A DNA stretch of 64,000 nt, taken from positions 558,001-622,000 of the forward strand of contig NZ_CP157456.1 of the NCBI RefSeq assembly GCF_041549525.1, read 5' to 3'. The position numbers and the translations under genes are program-made. Below the pieces are notes generated by a model. It searched no databases. It was not told the DNA's origin and was given only the letters and a program-made list of their open reading frames with translations. Shown here piece after piece: positions 26,546 to 34,620 of the stretch. This DNA is from Paenarthrobacter aurescens. Lineage in GTDB: Bacteria; Actinomycetota; Actinomycetes; Actinomycetales; Micrococcaceae. How positions within the stretch are numbered: position 1 is the stretch's first letter; every line of letters starts with the position of its first letter.

Positions 26546-27814
26546 ATGAACCACAGCTCTGCGCGCCAGGAAACCAGAACGTCAGCTCTTCGATTCAGGC
26601 GCGGACGAAAGACCCTGACTGTGGGGGCCGCCTCCGGAGTTCTTCTCCTGGCAGGCGCCATCTTGTTGCAACAATCGCCAGCCTTTGCCGCCACACCCGT
26701 CAACCTGGGCACGGCAACCTCCTATTCTGTCCTTGCTGCCACAACAGTGACCAACACCGGTCCCTCCACGCTCCAGGGAGACCTGGGCCTGAGCCCAGGT
26801 ACCGCCATCACAGGGTTTCCGCCAGGGACAACCGCCGGAACCGTCCATGCAGCAGACGCAGTGGCTTTGCAGGCACAGCAGGACCTGACCATCGCCTACA
26901 ACAACGCCGCCGGGCAAGCCCTCACCACCAGCGTCTCAGGAGACCTTGTGGGCCAGACCCTGGTTGAAGGCGTCTACAAGTCCACGTCATCCCTTGGCCT
27001 CAGTGGACAACTCACGTTGGATGGCCAAGGCAATCCGGGCTCAGTATTCGTCTTTCAAGTGGCCTCCACGCTGATTACGGCCTCAGCCAGCAGCGTGGTC
27101 CTGATCAACGGTGCCCAAGCATGCAACGTGTTCTGGCAGGTGGGCAGCTCCGCGACCCTGGGTACCGCCTCCAGTTTCAAGGGATCCGTGCTGGCGCTGA
27201 CATCCATCACGGCACAAACAGGCGCGGTTATTGAAGGGCGCCTCCTGGCACGGAATGGACAGGTCTCCCTGGACACCAACGTGATAACCAACCCCTCCTG
27301 CAGCACCACACCCACAACCTCCGCGCCCCCAGGCACGGCGACGGCGACTGCCACACCCACTGAGACGGCTACACCCACTGAGACTGCTACTCCCACTGAG
27401 ACGGCTACTCCCACCGACACGGCGACGGCGACTGCCACCGCGACTCCCACCGATACGGGCACGGCGACTGCTACCGCCACCGCGACTCCCACCGATACGG
27501 GCACGGCTACGGCGACAGCGACCGCCACACCCACTGCGACGGAGACGGGCACGGCGACGGCGACCGCCACCGCGACTCCCACCGACACGGCGTCGGCGAC
27601 CGCCACACCCACGGCGACCGCGACGAATCAGTCAGTTCCCCTGGCTGGAACCGGCAGGAATCAGGGCGCCAACGTGGACACCGCCGTCGGATTGTCCCGA
27701 ACGGGATCCATGCAACAAACAACCATCCTGGGGACGCTCTTTGTTGGTCTTGGCGGTGTGGGTATCGCCTTGGTGACAACACGCTTGCTGATGAATGGGC
27801 GCAGGGGACGCTAG
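26546..27814 (+). CDS. Surface-anchored ice-binding-domain (DUF3494) protein
   Basis: An exported protein of 422 residues. A basic N-terminus and hydrophobic core end at FAATP (about residue 40), giving a Sec signal peptide. Residues ~43-240 form a DUF3494 'ice-binding' beta-solenoid, with ATSYSVLAATTVTNTGPS, the GDLGLSPGT turn and 'GSVFVFQ' all recognisable. A Thr/Ala/Pro repeat stalk (about 245-345) projects it from the wall. Two LPxTG-like motifs, LAGTG (~360) and LSRTG (~380), precede a hydrophobic helix (~388-410) and a short basic tail. The adjacent sortase is its probable anchor enzyme. Such domains bind ice or act as adhesins, and here adhesion is equally possible. Confidence 0.88.
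   Translation: MNHSSARQETRTSALRFRRGRKTLTVGAASGVLLLAGAILLQQSPAFAATPVNLGTATSYSVLAATTVTNTGPSTLQGDLGLSPGTAITGFPPGTTAGTVHAADAVALQAQQDLTIAYNNAAGQALTTSVSGDLVGQTLVEGVYKSTSSLGLSGQLTLDGQGNPGSVFVFQVASTLITASASSVVLINGAQACNVFWQVGSSATLGTASSFKGSVLALTSITAQTGAVIEGRLLARNGQVSLDTNVITNPSCSTTPTTSAPPGTATATATPTETATPTETATPTETATPTDTATATATATPTDTGTATATATATPTDTGTATATATATPTATETGTATATATATPTDTASATATPTATATNQSVPLAGTGRNQGANVDTAVGLSRTGSMQQTTILGTLFVGLGGVGIALVTTRLLMNGRRGR
27336..27625 (+). repeat. Degenerate tandem repeat encoding a Thr/Ala/Pro stalk
   Basis: Imperfect units of about 18-48 bases (ACTGAGACGGCTACTCCC-like, and longer GATACGGGCACGGCGACT-like units) repeat through this stretch and encode TETATP, TDTGTATATATP and related units. 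It is the likely length-variable spacer of the surface protein. Its complement gives an artefactual Val/Ala open frame. Confidence 0.85.
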
Positions 27815-27826
27815 AGGAGCAGTACC

Positions 27827-28576
27827 TTGCGGCACAAAGCAGCACAGCGCGGGAGGCGTCGTCGGAGCCTTTTTCCGGAGGGGCCAGTGGGCCGGCGGTG
27901 GGGTGGGGCGGCGTTGCTCGCTTTCCTCACCGCGGTCCTGCTGGCTGTGCTGCTTCCGGGGTTGTGGTCCGCCCCGGCTCCGGCGCTCAACTCCCAGCCT
28001 GTGGCTACGGCGCCCCAGCAGTCCCCGGCGACGAGCCCCTCGGACGCCCAGGCGCTGAGGAGCCCCTCGGCAGTGGCAGAGGGGCCGGCCCTGCAGCCCC
28101 AGTTGTCCGGTGGGCGTGTTCCGCTGGAGGCGGGTGCACCGCCGCTCCACATCGCGTATGACGCAGTGGGACTGGACCAGGGCGTAGTGCCTTTGACCCC
28201 CACAGCGCAGGAACTCGAGCTGAATTCGATCGTCCCGCCCCACACGCCGGACGCCTACTGGTTGAGCCCGTACGGCATGCCAGGCGAGGGCTCTACCAAT
28301 ACCACCTATGTCGTGGGGCACAGCGTGGAAGGGGGCGGTTCACCCTTCAACAACATCAGCGCCCTTGCGAAGGTGGGGGATCTGCTGACCGTCACCACTG
28401 CTGAAGGGCCGATGGTCTTCAGGGTGGACGGTGTCAGCACTGAGTACAAGGACACGTTGCGGGATAGCAAAATCTGGGACATCGTGCCCGGCCGGCTCGT
28501 TCTCATTACCTGCTATGCAGCTGACCTGTGGGGGAAGAACATCATCGTCCAGGCAAGTCCTTTACCGGCAGGATAA
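27827..28576 (+). CDS. Class F-like sortase
   Basis: Cysteine transpeptidase of 249 residues that should attach LPxTG-like proteins to the wall. TTG at 27827 is preceded by GAGGAG overlapping the previous stop, so it is translationally coupled to its presumed substrate. A transmembrane helix at ~27-48 and a Pro/Ser/Ala linker precede the catalytic domain. The catalytic histidine is H165 (TTYVVGHSVEG) and the cysteine is C229 (RLVLITCYA). After the cysteine comes ADLWGKNIIVQA, where family members usually have an arginine two to three residues before the last strand (for example RDN). Only GKN is present, so the third catalytic residue is uncertain. Confidence 0.85.
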   Translation: MRHKAAQRGRRRRSLFPEGPVGRRWGGAALLAFLTAVLLAVLLPGLWSAPAPALNSQPVATAPQQSPATSPSDAQALRSPSAVAEGPALQPQLSGGRVPLEAGAPPLHIAYDAVGLDQGVVPLTPTAQELELNSIVPPHTPDAYWLSPYGMPGEGSTNTTYVVGHSVEGGGSPFNNISALAKVGDLLTVTTAEGPMVFRVDGVSTEYKDTLRDSKIWDIVPGRLVLITCYAADLWGKNIIVQASPLPAG

Positions 28577-28624
28577 TGACGTCAAGGCAGGGCAGGGAAG
28601 AGCAGGGCATGGAAGACTGGATCC

Positions 28625-29761
28625 ATGTCTCCCCGTCCCATGAAACCACGCCCCCAGTCCGACGCCGTTGACGAGCAAAGCCCCACGCCGCTGACTAAGG
28701 GCCGCCGTCACCTCGCCATGAGGCTCGACGACGCGTGGCTGGGTTTTCAGACGCGCCTCGCGATCCGCCGTGGCCGGGTGGAAACGGTGATCCCTTACAC
28801 CGGATATGGAAGCACCTCCTGGGTGAGGGTCCTTGCCCGTGTTGTCCGCAGTGACCCCCGGGACGCTGCGGGCCACGCCAATCCGTTGCAGGAAAGCATG
28901 CGTGGTTGGCGCAATTTCACCAGTGCCCCCGTGGCCCATGCACGGGTGAACGTGACCATCGCAGGCACTGTTTTTGATGTGAAGGCTGACCGCGGCGGTG
29001 TGGTGGACGCGCGTATTCCGGTAGCCCTTGACGCCGGCTGGCACACCATCACCCTTCAGTCGGGGGAGTCTGAAACGGTGGAGGCGCCTGTGGAGATCGT
29101 CGCGGATGACGCCAATTTCGGCGTCGTGTCTGATATTGACGACACCGTGATGGTTACCGCACTGCCGCGTCCGTTCCTCGCTGCCTGGAACACTTTTGTT
29201 CTCAACGAACACGCCAGGACCCCTACGCCGGGCATGGCGGTGCTGTATGAGCGGATTGCCCGGACTGCGCCCTCCGCACCAGTGCTCTACCTGTCCACCG
29301 GGGCGTGGAATGTGGCCCCAACCCTGTCACGTTTCCTGTCGCGCAACTTGTACCCGGCCGGTCCCAAGCTGTTGACCGACTGGGGCCCCACGCCTGATCG
29401 CTGGTTCCGCAGCGGCCAGGAGCACAAGCGGACTTCGCTGGAACGCCTCGCGGAGGAATTCCCCAACATCAAGTGGCTGTTGGTAGGCGACGACGGCCAG
29501 CATGACGAGGCCATTTACTCCGAGTTCGCCCACCGCCATCCCGCCAATGTCAGGGCCATCGCCATCCGCCAACTCTCGGCCGGTGAAGCGGTGCTGGCCG
29601 GCGGGCGCTCAAAGTCCGGTGGCCAGCCCACTCCCGGGGTCCCCTGGATCTATGCGCCGGACGGGGCAGGAATGTCAGCCAAGCTCGAAGAACTGGGCGT
29701 CATCCGGAACGAGGTCCGTTCCGCGGACGACCCCGAGGAAGGCGAAGTCCACACGCCCTAG
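28625..29761 (+). CDS. App1-family (DUF2183) HAD-like phosphatase
   Basis: A 378-residue protein of the App1 family, whose yeast member dephosphorylates phosphatidate. The N-terminal ~160 residues form a beta-rich segment (RGRVETVIPYTGYGS..., then 'GWHTITLQSG'). The HAD-like catalytic signature DIDDTV starts at Asp170. LYLSTGAWNVAPTLSRFL (~222-239) and a KxxxL 'EHKRTSLERLAEEFPNIKW' block with VGDDGQHDEAIY (~287-298) give the remaining motifs. No signal peptide is seen. Bacterial substrates are unknown. It begins 48 bases after the sortase and overlaps the end of the converging LacI gene by 4 bases. Confidence 0.88.
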   Translation: MSPRPMKPRPQSDAVDEQSPTPLTKGRRHLAMRLDDAWLGFQTRLAIRRGRVETVIPYTGYGSTSWVRVLARVVRSDPRDAAGHANPLQESMRGWRNFTSAPVAHARVNVTIAGTVFDVKADRGGVVDARIPVALDAGWHTITLQSGESETVEAPVEIVADDANFGVVSDIDDTVMVTALPRPFLAAWNTFVLNEHARTPTPGMAVLYERIARTAPSAPVLYLSTGAWNVAPTLSRFLSRNLYPAGPKLLTDWGPTPDRWFRSGQEHKRTSLERLAEEFPNIKWLLVGDDGQHDEAIYSEFAHRHPANVRAIAIRQLSAGEAVLAGGRSKSGGQPTPGVPWIYAPDGAGMSAKLEELGVIRNEVRSADDPEEGEVHTP

Positions 29762-30840
29762 CGCAGTGCGATCTTGGCGCTGGCAACCCCGATTGATCCC
29801 CTTTGGATCAAAGTGGCCACCAACTCCGGGCCGGGCTCGGCAGTTTTCCTGCCCTCGATCTGCCGAATCAGTGCCGAGGCCGCAGCAATCCCCATGTCAT
29901 AGACGGGCTGGGCGATCACGGTCAGCGGGGGAGTGGTGAGGCGGGTCCAAGCGAAGTCGTCATACATCAGGAATGAGACGTCATCCGGTATGGACAGACC
30001 CGAGTTCTGGATTGCTTCCACAACGCTCAAGGCAATCAGGCCGTCGGAGGCAATGATGGCTGTGGCTGCGTCCGGTCCCTGCAACAGTTCCTGGGTGATG
30101 CGCATGATGGACCCGGAGTCTCCGGCATTGAGGCGGATGAGGTCGGCAGGGTAGGGAAAGCCGGCGTCATCAAAGGCCCGGCGGATTCCGTCCAGGCGGT
30201 CTGAGATCTGCGAAGAGTCCAGCGTCATTCCGGCAACATAGGGACCGTCAGTGCTGACGGTGGACACGAAGGCAATGCGCCGGTGCCCCGCCTCGATCAG
30301 ATGCTTGGTGGATTCGTAGGAAATTTTTTCCATCTCCACCGCGAAAGTCTCAACATCAACCCCGGAAGCGGCGCGGTCCAGCAGGACCAGCGGCCGCCCG
30401 GACTCACGGACCTGCTGCAAATGCGTGGTTTCCACGGACGAGGCCGGCGCCACAATGAGCCCGTCAACGCGTTTATCCAGCAGCACGCGGACGGCGTCCA
30501 CTTCAGCGGCCCGTTCTTCGTCGGTGTTGATGAGGATGACGTTGTAGCCGCTTTTCTTTGCGGTGTCCGTGATGCCCCGCATTGCGAGCCCGAAGTGGGG
30601 ATTTTCGATGTCGCCCACCACCACGCCTATGGTGTTGGATTTGCCCGTGTTCATGCTGCGCGCAAGCTCGTTGGGCCGGTATTCCAGTTCCTCGGCTGCG
30701 GCGAGGACGCGCTCGCGGACGTCGTCGCTTACGGCACCGTAGTTGCCCAGCGCCCTGGCTGCTTGTGCCTTTGACACTTTCGCGGCTTTAGCGACGTCGG
30801 CAACCGTTACGTCCCGCCGTCGGGATCCGTCAGTGCTCAT
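29758..30840 (-). CDS. LacI-family transcriptional regulator of the ABC/oxidoreductase operon
   Basis: A 360-residue repressor, read from ATG 30840 with AAAGGTG six bases upstream (GTG 30846 is less well placed). The helix-turn-helix and hinge lie at ~11-65 (VTVADVAKAAKVSKAQAARAL), followed by a periplasmic-binding-like domain. Conserved core segments include NTIGVVVGDIENPHFGLAMRG (~71-90) and RRIAFVS (~187). It faces an amino-acid-type ABC importer and two oxidoreductases across 180 bases that hold two 14-base operators with CCGG centres. The natural ligand is unknown; by context it is the operon's imported substrate or its oxidised product. Confidence 0.9.
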   Translation of the reverse strand: MSTDGSRRRDVTVADVAKAAKVSKAQAARALGNYGAVSDDVRERVLAAAEELEYRPNELARSMNTGKSNTIGVVVGDIENPHFGLAMRGITDTAKKSGYNVILINTDEERAAEVDAVRVLLDKRVDGLIVAPASSVETTHLQQVRESGRPLVLLDRAASGVDVETFAVEMEKISYESTKHLIEAGHRRIAFVSTVSTDGPYVAGMTLDSSQISDRLDGIRRAFDDAGFPYPADLIRLNAGDSGSIMRITQELLQGPDAATAIIASDGLIALSVVEAIQNSGLSIPDDVSFLMYDDFAWTRLTTPPLTVIAQPVYDMGIAAASALIRQIEGRKTAEPGPELVATLIQRGSIGVASAKIALR

Positions 30841-30905
30841 GTTCACCTTTCACGAGGGTGTTGACGCGGCTTTGTGAGTTCCGCTACATTTCTAATCAAT
30901 CGATG

Positions 30906-30944
30906 TGAGTCCGGTCTCAATCCTAGGGGCTGAGACCGGACTCA
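30906..30944. promoter_or_regulatory. Twin LacI operators
   Basis: TGAGTCCGGTCTCA (30906-30919) and TGAGACCGGACTCA (30931-30944) are near-palindromes with a central CCGG, the usual symmetry of LacI sites. They lie 25 bases apart centre to centre and are reverse complements of each other. An outer pair, CGATGTGAG (30901-30909) and CTCACATCG (30952-30960), extends the symmetry. Confidence 0.75.
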
Positions 30945-31020
30945 ACAAGACCTCACATCGAGTAATAACTTTCAGCGGCTCCTGACAGCACCGCTTTCCC
31001 TCCCACGATTGGACAACGCT

Positions 31021-31887
31021 GTGATCAAACTGAACTTCCGCCCGGCAGCGCTCGCAGCAGCAGCCTTGGCGGCCCTTCTCGCCCTCTCCGGCTGCGGTGG
31101 ATCTTCCGCCAGCTCGTCACCATCCGCTGACAACCCCTACGGCCTGATCGAATCCGGAACTATCCGCGTGGCCAGTCTCGGCGACTCCAAGCCGTACACC
31201 TTCACGGATGCCTCAGGTAACTTCACCGGATTTGACGTTGAACTCTTCAAGGACGTGGCCCACCGCGCCGGGGTAGACAATGTGGTCTTCACCGGACAGG
31301 ACTTCTCAGGCCTCCTGGCAGCCGTGGCCAACGGACAATTCGACGTCGGCGTGGCAGCTATCGGTATCACGGACAAGCGCAAGGAAACCGTGGACTTCTC
31401 CGATGGCTACCTCGCCGGATACCTGACCGTGATCACCACCAAGAACTCCGGCATCAACGACGCCGATGGCCTGAACGGTAAGCGCCTGGGCGTGGTTCAG
31501 GGCACCCTGCAGGAAGCCTACGCAGTGAAGAACTTCACCTCGGCGCAGCTGGTCCGCTTCCCGGACAACAACACCGCCATCTCGGCCGTCAACAGTGGCT
31601 CGGTTGACGCCCACTTCCTGGACTACGAGGCCGCCAAGGAATACCAGGAGCAGTTTGGACTGGTCAGCGCCGCCGATATCCCATCCTTCGACGCTCCGGC
31701 AGGCTTCGCCATCGCCAAGGACAAGCCCGCCTTCAAGGAAGCCTTGAACAAGGGCCTGGCCGAAGCAATGGAAGACGGCACCTGGAAGAAGCTCTACGAG
31801 AAGTGGTTCCCGGGTTCGCCCATGCCGGAGCAGTACCTTCCGAAGGCCGAGCAAACCTCCAGCCCGGCTCCGACCGCCAGCAAGTAA
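31021..31887 (+). CDS. Polar amino-acid-type ABC transporter substrate-binding lipoprotein
   Basis: A 288-residue SBP_bac_3 binding protein from GTG 31021 (TTG 31009 is an alternative). The signal peptide ends in the lipobox LSGC near residues 21-24. Family signatures are [21 protein letters not shown] (~44-64, read as two contiguous halves), [15 protein letters not shown] and '[18 protein letters not shown]' with '[11 protein letters not shown]' at ~115-125. The C-terminal tail is Pro/Ser/Thr-rich. Together with the permease and ATPase it makes a complete polar amino-acid importer. The substrate may be an amino acid derivative or opine, given the two oxidoreductases downstream. Confidence 0.92.
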   Translation: MIKLNFRPAALAAAALAALLALSGCGGSSASSSPSADNPYGLIESGTIRVASLGDSKPYTFTDASGNFTGFDVELFKDVAHRAGVDNVVFTGQDFSGLLAAVANGQFDVGVAAIGITDKRKETVDFSDGYLAGYLTVITTKNSGINDADGLNGKRLGVVQGTLQEAYAVKNFTSAQLVRFPDNNTAISAVNSGSVDAHFLDYEAAKEYQEQFGLVSAADIPSFDAPAGFAIAKDKPAFKEALNKGLAEAMEDGTWKKLYEKWFPGSPMPEQYLPKAEQTSSPAPTASK

Positions 31888-31919
31888 GCCCCAAAACACC
31901 TAACGTCTGAGAGCACTCA

Positions 31920-32708
31920 ATGGATTGGCTCAATACCATCAGCCGCACGTTCTTCGACTTTGACGCCATGGTCGAAGTGCTGCCCCAACTCCTCGGAGTT
32001 GGCCTCCTGAACACCCTGATCATCTCCATCGCAGCAACCATCCTCGGCGTAGTAATGGGTATGGTGGTGGCGGTCATGGGGATCTCGCGCTCCAGGTGGC
32101 TGCGTATCCCCGCAAGGATCTACACGGACCTCTTCCGTGGTTTGCCCGCCATCCTCACCATCCTCTTGATTGGCCAGGGTTTTGCACGGTTGAGTCAATC
32201 AGTCTTTGGACCCTCTCCGTACCCGCTGGGAATCATCGCACTGAGCCTCATCGCCAGCGCCTACATCGGCGAGATCTTCCGGGCAGGTATCCAGAGCGTG
32301 GACAAAGGCCAGGGGGAGGCTTGCCGCGCCCTGGGCATGAGCTACTCCAAGTCCATGGCCCTGGTGGTGGTGCCGCAAGGTATCCGCAGGGTCCTGCCGG
32401 CCTTGGTGAACCAGTTCATTGCAATCGTCAAGGACTCCTCCCTGGTCTACTTCCTTGGCCTCTTGGTCAGCGAGCGTGAACTGTTCCGCGTAGGCCAGGA
32501 CGCCGCAGTACTCTCAGGCAACCTTTCACCGTTGGTCATGGCAGGCATTTTCTACCTGATCATCACTGTGCCGCTGACCCACCTGGTCAACTACTTCGAC
32601 AACAAGTTCCGCACCGGCCGCCGCCGTCCCACGGCACCCACCAGTGGGCTGAAGGAAGTCAAGGAACTCGATTCGGCCTCGCCGCTCATTACCGGGAGCA
32701 ACACGTGA
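31920..32708 (+). CDS. Polar amino-acid-type ABC transporter permease
   Basis: A 262-residue membrane subunit of the His/Glu/Gln type with about five helices. The family's Gly-Leu-Leu-Asn-Thr-Leu opening is present (GVGLLNTLIISIAATIL). Around residue 135 comes the EAA loop, 'GQGEACRALGMSYSKSM', that contacts the ATPase, and VPQGIRRVLPALVNQFI follows. It starts at ATG 31920, 32 bases after the binding protein, and ends overlapping the ATPase GTG by 4 bases. A single permease gene implies a homodimer. Confidence 0.92.
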   Translation: MDWLNTISRTFFDFDAMVEVLPQLLGVGLLNTLIISIAATILGVVMGMVVAVMGISRSRWLRIPARIYTDLFRGLPAILTILLIGQGFARLSQSVFGPSPYPLGIIALSLIASAYIGEIFRAGIQSVDKGQGEACRALGMSYSKSMALVVVPQGIRRVLPALVNQFIAIVKDSSLVYFLGLLVSERELFRVGQDAAVLSGNLSPLVMAGIFYLIITVPLTHLVNYFDNKFRTGRRRPTAPTSGLKEVKELDSASPLITGSNT

Positions 32709-33508
32709 ACCTCACAAGCAACAGCGCCACCAGCACTAACCAGTCAACCGCCGGCAAGCAAAGCCAGGACATTGAAAAGTTCCACGGCTCCAGCTTGGAA
32801 CTGCGGAACCTGACCATGGCCTACGGGGATGTTGAAGTGCTCCGCAACGTCAGCCTCAACGTGGCCCCCGGAACCACCACCTGCATCATCGGCCCTTCCG
32901 GCTCGGGCAAGTCCACGCTCCTGCGTGGGGTGAACCGCCTCCACGAACCCAAAAGCGGGGATGTGCTGCTGGCCGGAGAAAGTGCCCTTAAGGTCAAACC
33001 GGATATCCTCCGTGCCAGGATCGGCATGGTGTTCCAGCACTTCAACCTTTTCCCGGACCACACCGCACTGGAAAACGTTGCGTTGGCTTTGTGGAGCGTC
33101 AAGGGAATGTCCAAGTCCGAAGCCCGGGAACGCGCCAAGCGCCGCCTCGCCGAGGTGGGCCTGGCCGAACGCGCTGACCACCGGCCCCGGGACCTCTCCG
33201 GCGGACAGCAGCAACGCGTCGCGATTGCCCGGGCGTTGGCCATGGAGCCTGAGGTGATGCTCTTCGATGAAGCCACCAGCGCTCTGGACCCGGAACTCGT
33301 CAAAGGTGTCCTCAACCTCATGGCCGGGCTGGGCCGCCGCGGCATGACCATGCTGGTGGTCACCCACGAGATGGGCTTTGCCCGCAGGGTGGCAGACCAG
33401 GTGGTGTTCATGGATGAAGGCGAAGTGGTGGAAATCGGCACCCCTACCGAGCTGTTCGATAACCCGCGCAGCGAACGCCTGCAGCGCTTCCTCTCGGAAG
33501 TCCTGTGA
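32705..33508 (+). CDS. Polar amino-acid-type ABC transporter ATP-binding protein
   Basis: Cytoplasmic ATPase of 267 residues (GTG 32705, 4-base overlap). Walker A is GPSGSGKST (~64-72), the Q-loop is in VFQHFNLFPDHT, the signature LSGGQQQRVAIARAL is near 165-179, Walker B VMLFDEATSALD follows at ~187-198, and the switch histidine is in VVTHEMGFA. A 30-residue Ser/Thr/Gln-rich N-terminal extension is unusual for the family. It completes the importer begun at 31021. The stop is shared in a TGATG junction with the next gene. Confidence 0.95.
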   Translation: MNLTSNSATSTNQSTAGKQSQDIEKFHGSSLELRNLTMAYGDVEVLRNVSLNVAPGTTTCIIGPSGSGKSTLLRGVNRLHEPKSGDVLLAGESALKVKPDILRARIGMVFQHFNLFPDHTALENVALALWSVKGMSKSEARERAKRRLAEVGLAERADHRPRDLSGGQQQRVAIARALAMEPEVMLFDEATSALDPELVKGVLNLMAGLGRRGMTMLVVTHEMGFARRVADQVVFMDEGEVVEIGTPTELFDNPRSERLQRFLSEVL

Positions 33509-34569
33509 TGGGCGGGACGCCTGTGCAGGGCAAGTCAGCAGCGGGACCCATCCGGACCGCCGTCGTGGGGTTTGGCGTCTCGGGCAAGGTGTTCCACGCG
33601 CCGCTGATCCACGCCGACCCGGACTATTCGCTGGACGTCATTGTGACGGCGGACCCGGAGCGCGCCGCTGAGGCTGCCCGCCTCTACCCACAGGCGCGGA
33701 TTGTTCCCACGCCGGAGGATATGTTCGCCCTTGCCGCGGACTTGGACCTGGTGGTCCTGGGAACACCGCCGCTGACCCACCTTGAGCTGGGGGCCACGGC
33801 AATCGCCCATGGGCTAAGTGTTGTGGTGGACAAGCCTTTTGTGACCACAGTTGCCCACGGTGAGGAGTTGGTGGAGCGGGCGTCCGACGCCGGTGTGCAG
33901 CTCACGGTCTTCCAGAACCGCCGGTGGGATGCCGATTTCCTCACGCTGCGGAAGCTCCTGGGAGACGGCGCCTTAGGTGAGGTGCGGACGTTTGAGTCGC
34001 GTTTTGAGTGGTGGCGACCGGAAGGCTTCGGAAACTGGCGTGATTCGGCAACCTTGGCTGAGGGCGGCGGGATCCTCCATGACCTCGGTGCCCACCTCAT
34101 AGACCAAGCCATCCAGCTTTTCGGCCCTGTGGAGGACATGTATGGCGAGACTGCCAACCACGGCCCTCACCCGGAGGCAGCGGACACCGAAGCCTTTGTG
34201 TCATTGCGCCACGAATCGGGCGTCCGGACACGGCTGTGGATGAACGGAATGGCCGCCCAAGTGGGCCCGCGCTTCCACGTCCTTGGCTCCAAAGCCGGGT
34301 ACACCAAGTGGGGACTCGACAACCAGGAACCCGCCCTCGCAGCCGGCATCACGCCGTCGGACGCCTCCTACGGGCGCGAACCAGAAGAGTCTTGGGGGCT
34401 GCTGGGCGTTGACGGGACAACCGCGCCTGTCCCGGCGGAAAAGGGCGATTACCCACAGTTCTACAGGGAACTCGCCGCCTCGCTCCGCGGTTACGGACCA
34501 CTTCCCGTGCAGCCGGCCGAAGCGTTGGAAACCCTCAAAGTCATCGAAAAAATCCACGCGTTCGCCTAG
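33508..34569 (+). CDS. Gfo/Idh/MocA-family NAD(P)-dependent oxidoreductase
   Basis: A 353-residue soluble dehydrogenase, starting at ATG 33508 (GTG 33505 is possible). The N-terminal Rossmann fold shows VVGFGVSGKVFHAPLI (~16-31), with the pyrophosphate loop GFGVSGK, and a 'VVVDKPFVTTVAHGEELV' block (~108-125) carrying the catalytic lysine of the EKP-like motif as DKP. The C-terminal half has 'WRDSATLAEGGGILHDLGAHLIDQ' with its family GG.L.DLG.H.ID pattern (quoted here in two parts: WRDSATLAEGG and GILHDLGAHLIDQ). It probably oxidises a sugar- or inositol-like compound; in this operon it may act on the imported molecule. Confidence 0.9.
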   Translation: MGGTPVQGKSAAGPIRTAVVGFGVSGKVFHAPLIHADPDYSLDVIVTADPERAAEAARLYPQARIVPTPEDMFALAADLDLVVLGTPPLTHLELGATAIAHGLSVVVDKPFVTTVAHGEELVERASDAGVQLTVFQNRRWDADFLTLRKLLGDGALGEVRTFESRFEWWRPEGFGNWRDSATLAEGGGILHDLGAHLIDQAIQLFGPVEDMYGETANHGPHPEAADTEAFVSLRHESGVRTRLWMNGMAAQVGPRFHVLGSKAGYTKWGLDNQEPALAAGITPSDASYGREPEESWGLLGVDGTTAPVPAEKGDYPQFYRELAASLRGYGPLPVQPAEALETLKVIEKIHAFA

Positions 34570-34620
34570 CTGCAACCTGGGCGAGTCAGAAGAATTCAGA
34601 ACCCGAAAGAGAGATCATCC

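Noticed and set aside
27055..27612. Minus-strand frame of 185 codons rich in Val and Ala
   Set aside because: It is the complement of the Thr/Ala/Pro repeat stalk of the ice-binding-domain gene, with no start context.
30906..30944. Reading the 13-base inverted arms as a terminator hairpin of the LacI gene
   Set aside because: The element lies upstream of both divergent genes, not after a stop, and each arm is itself palindromic with a CCGG centre, which fits operators.
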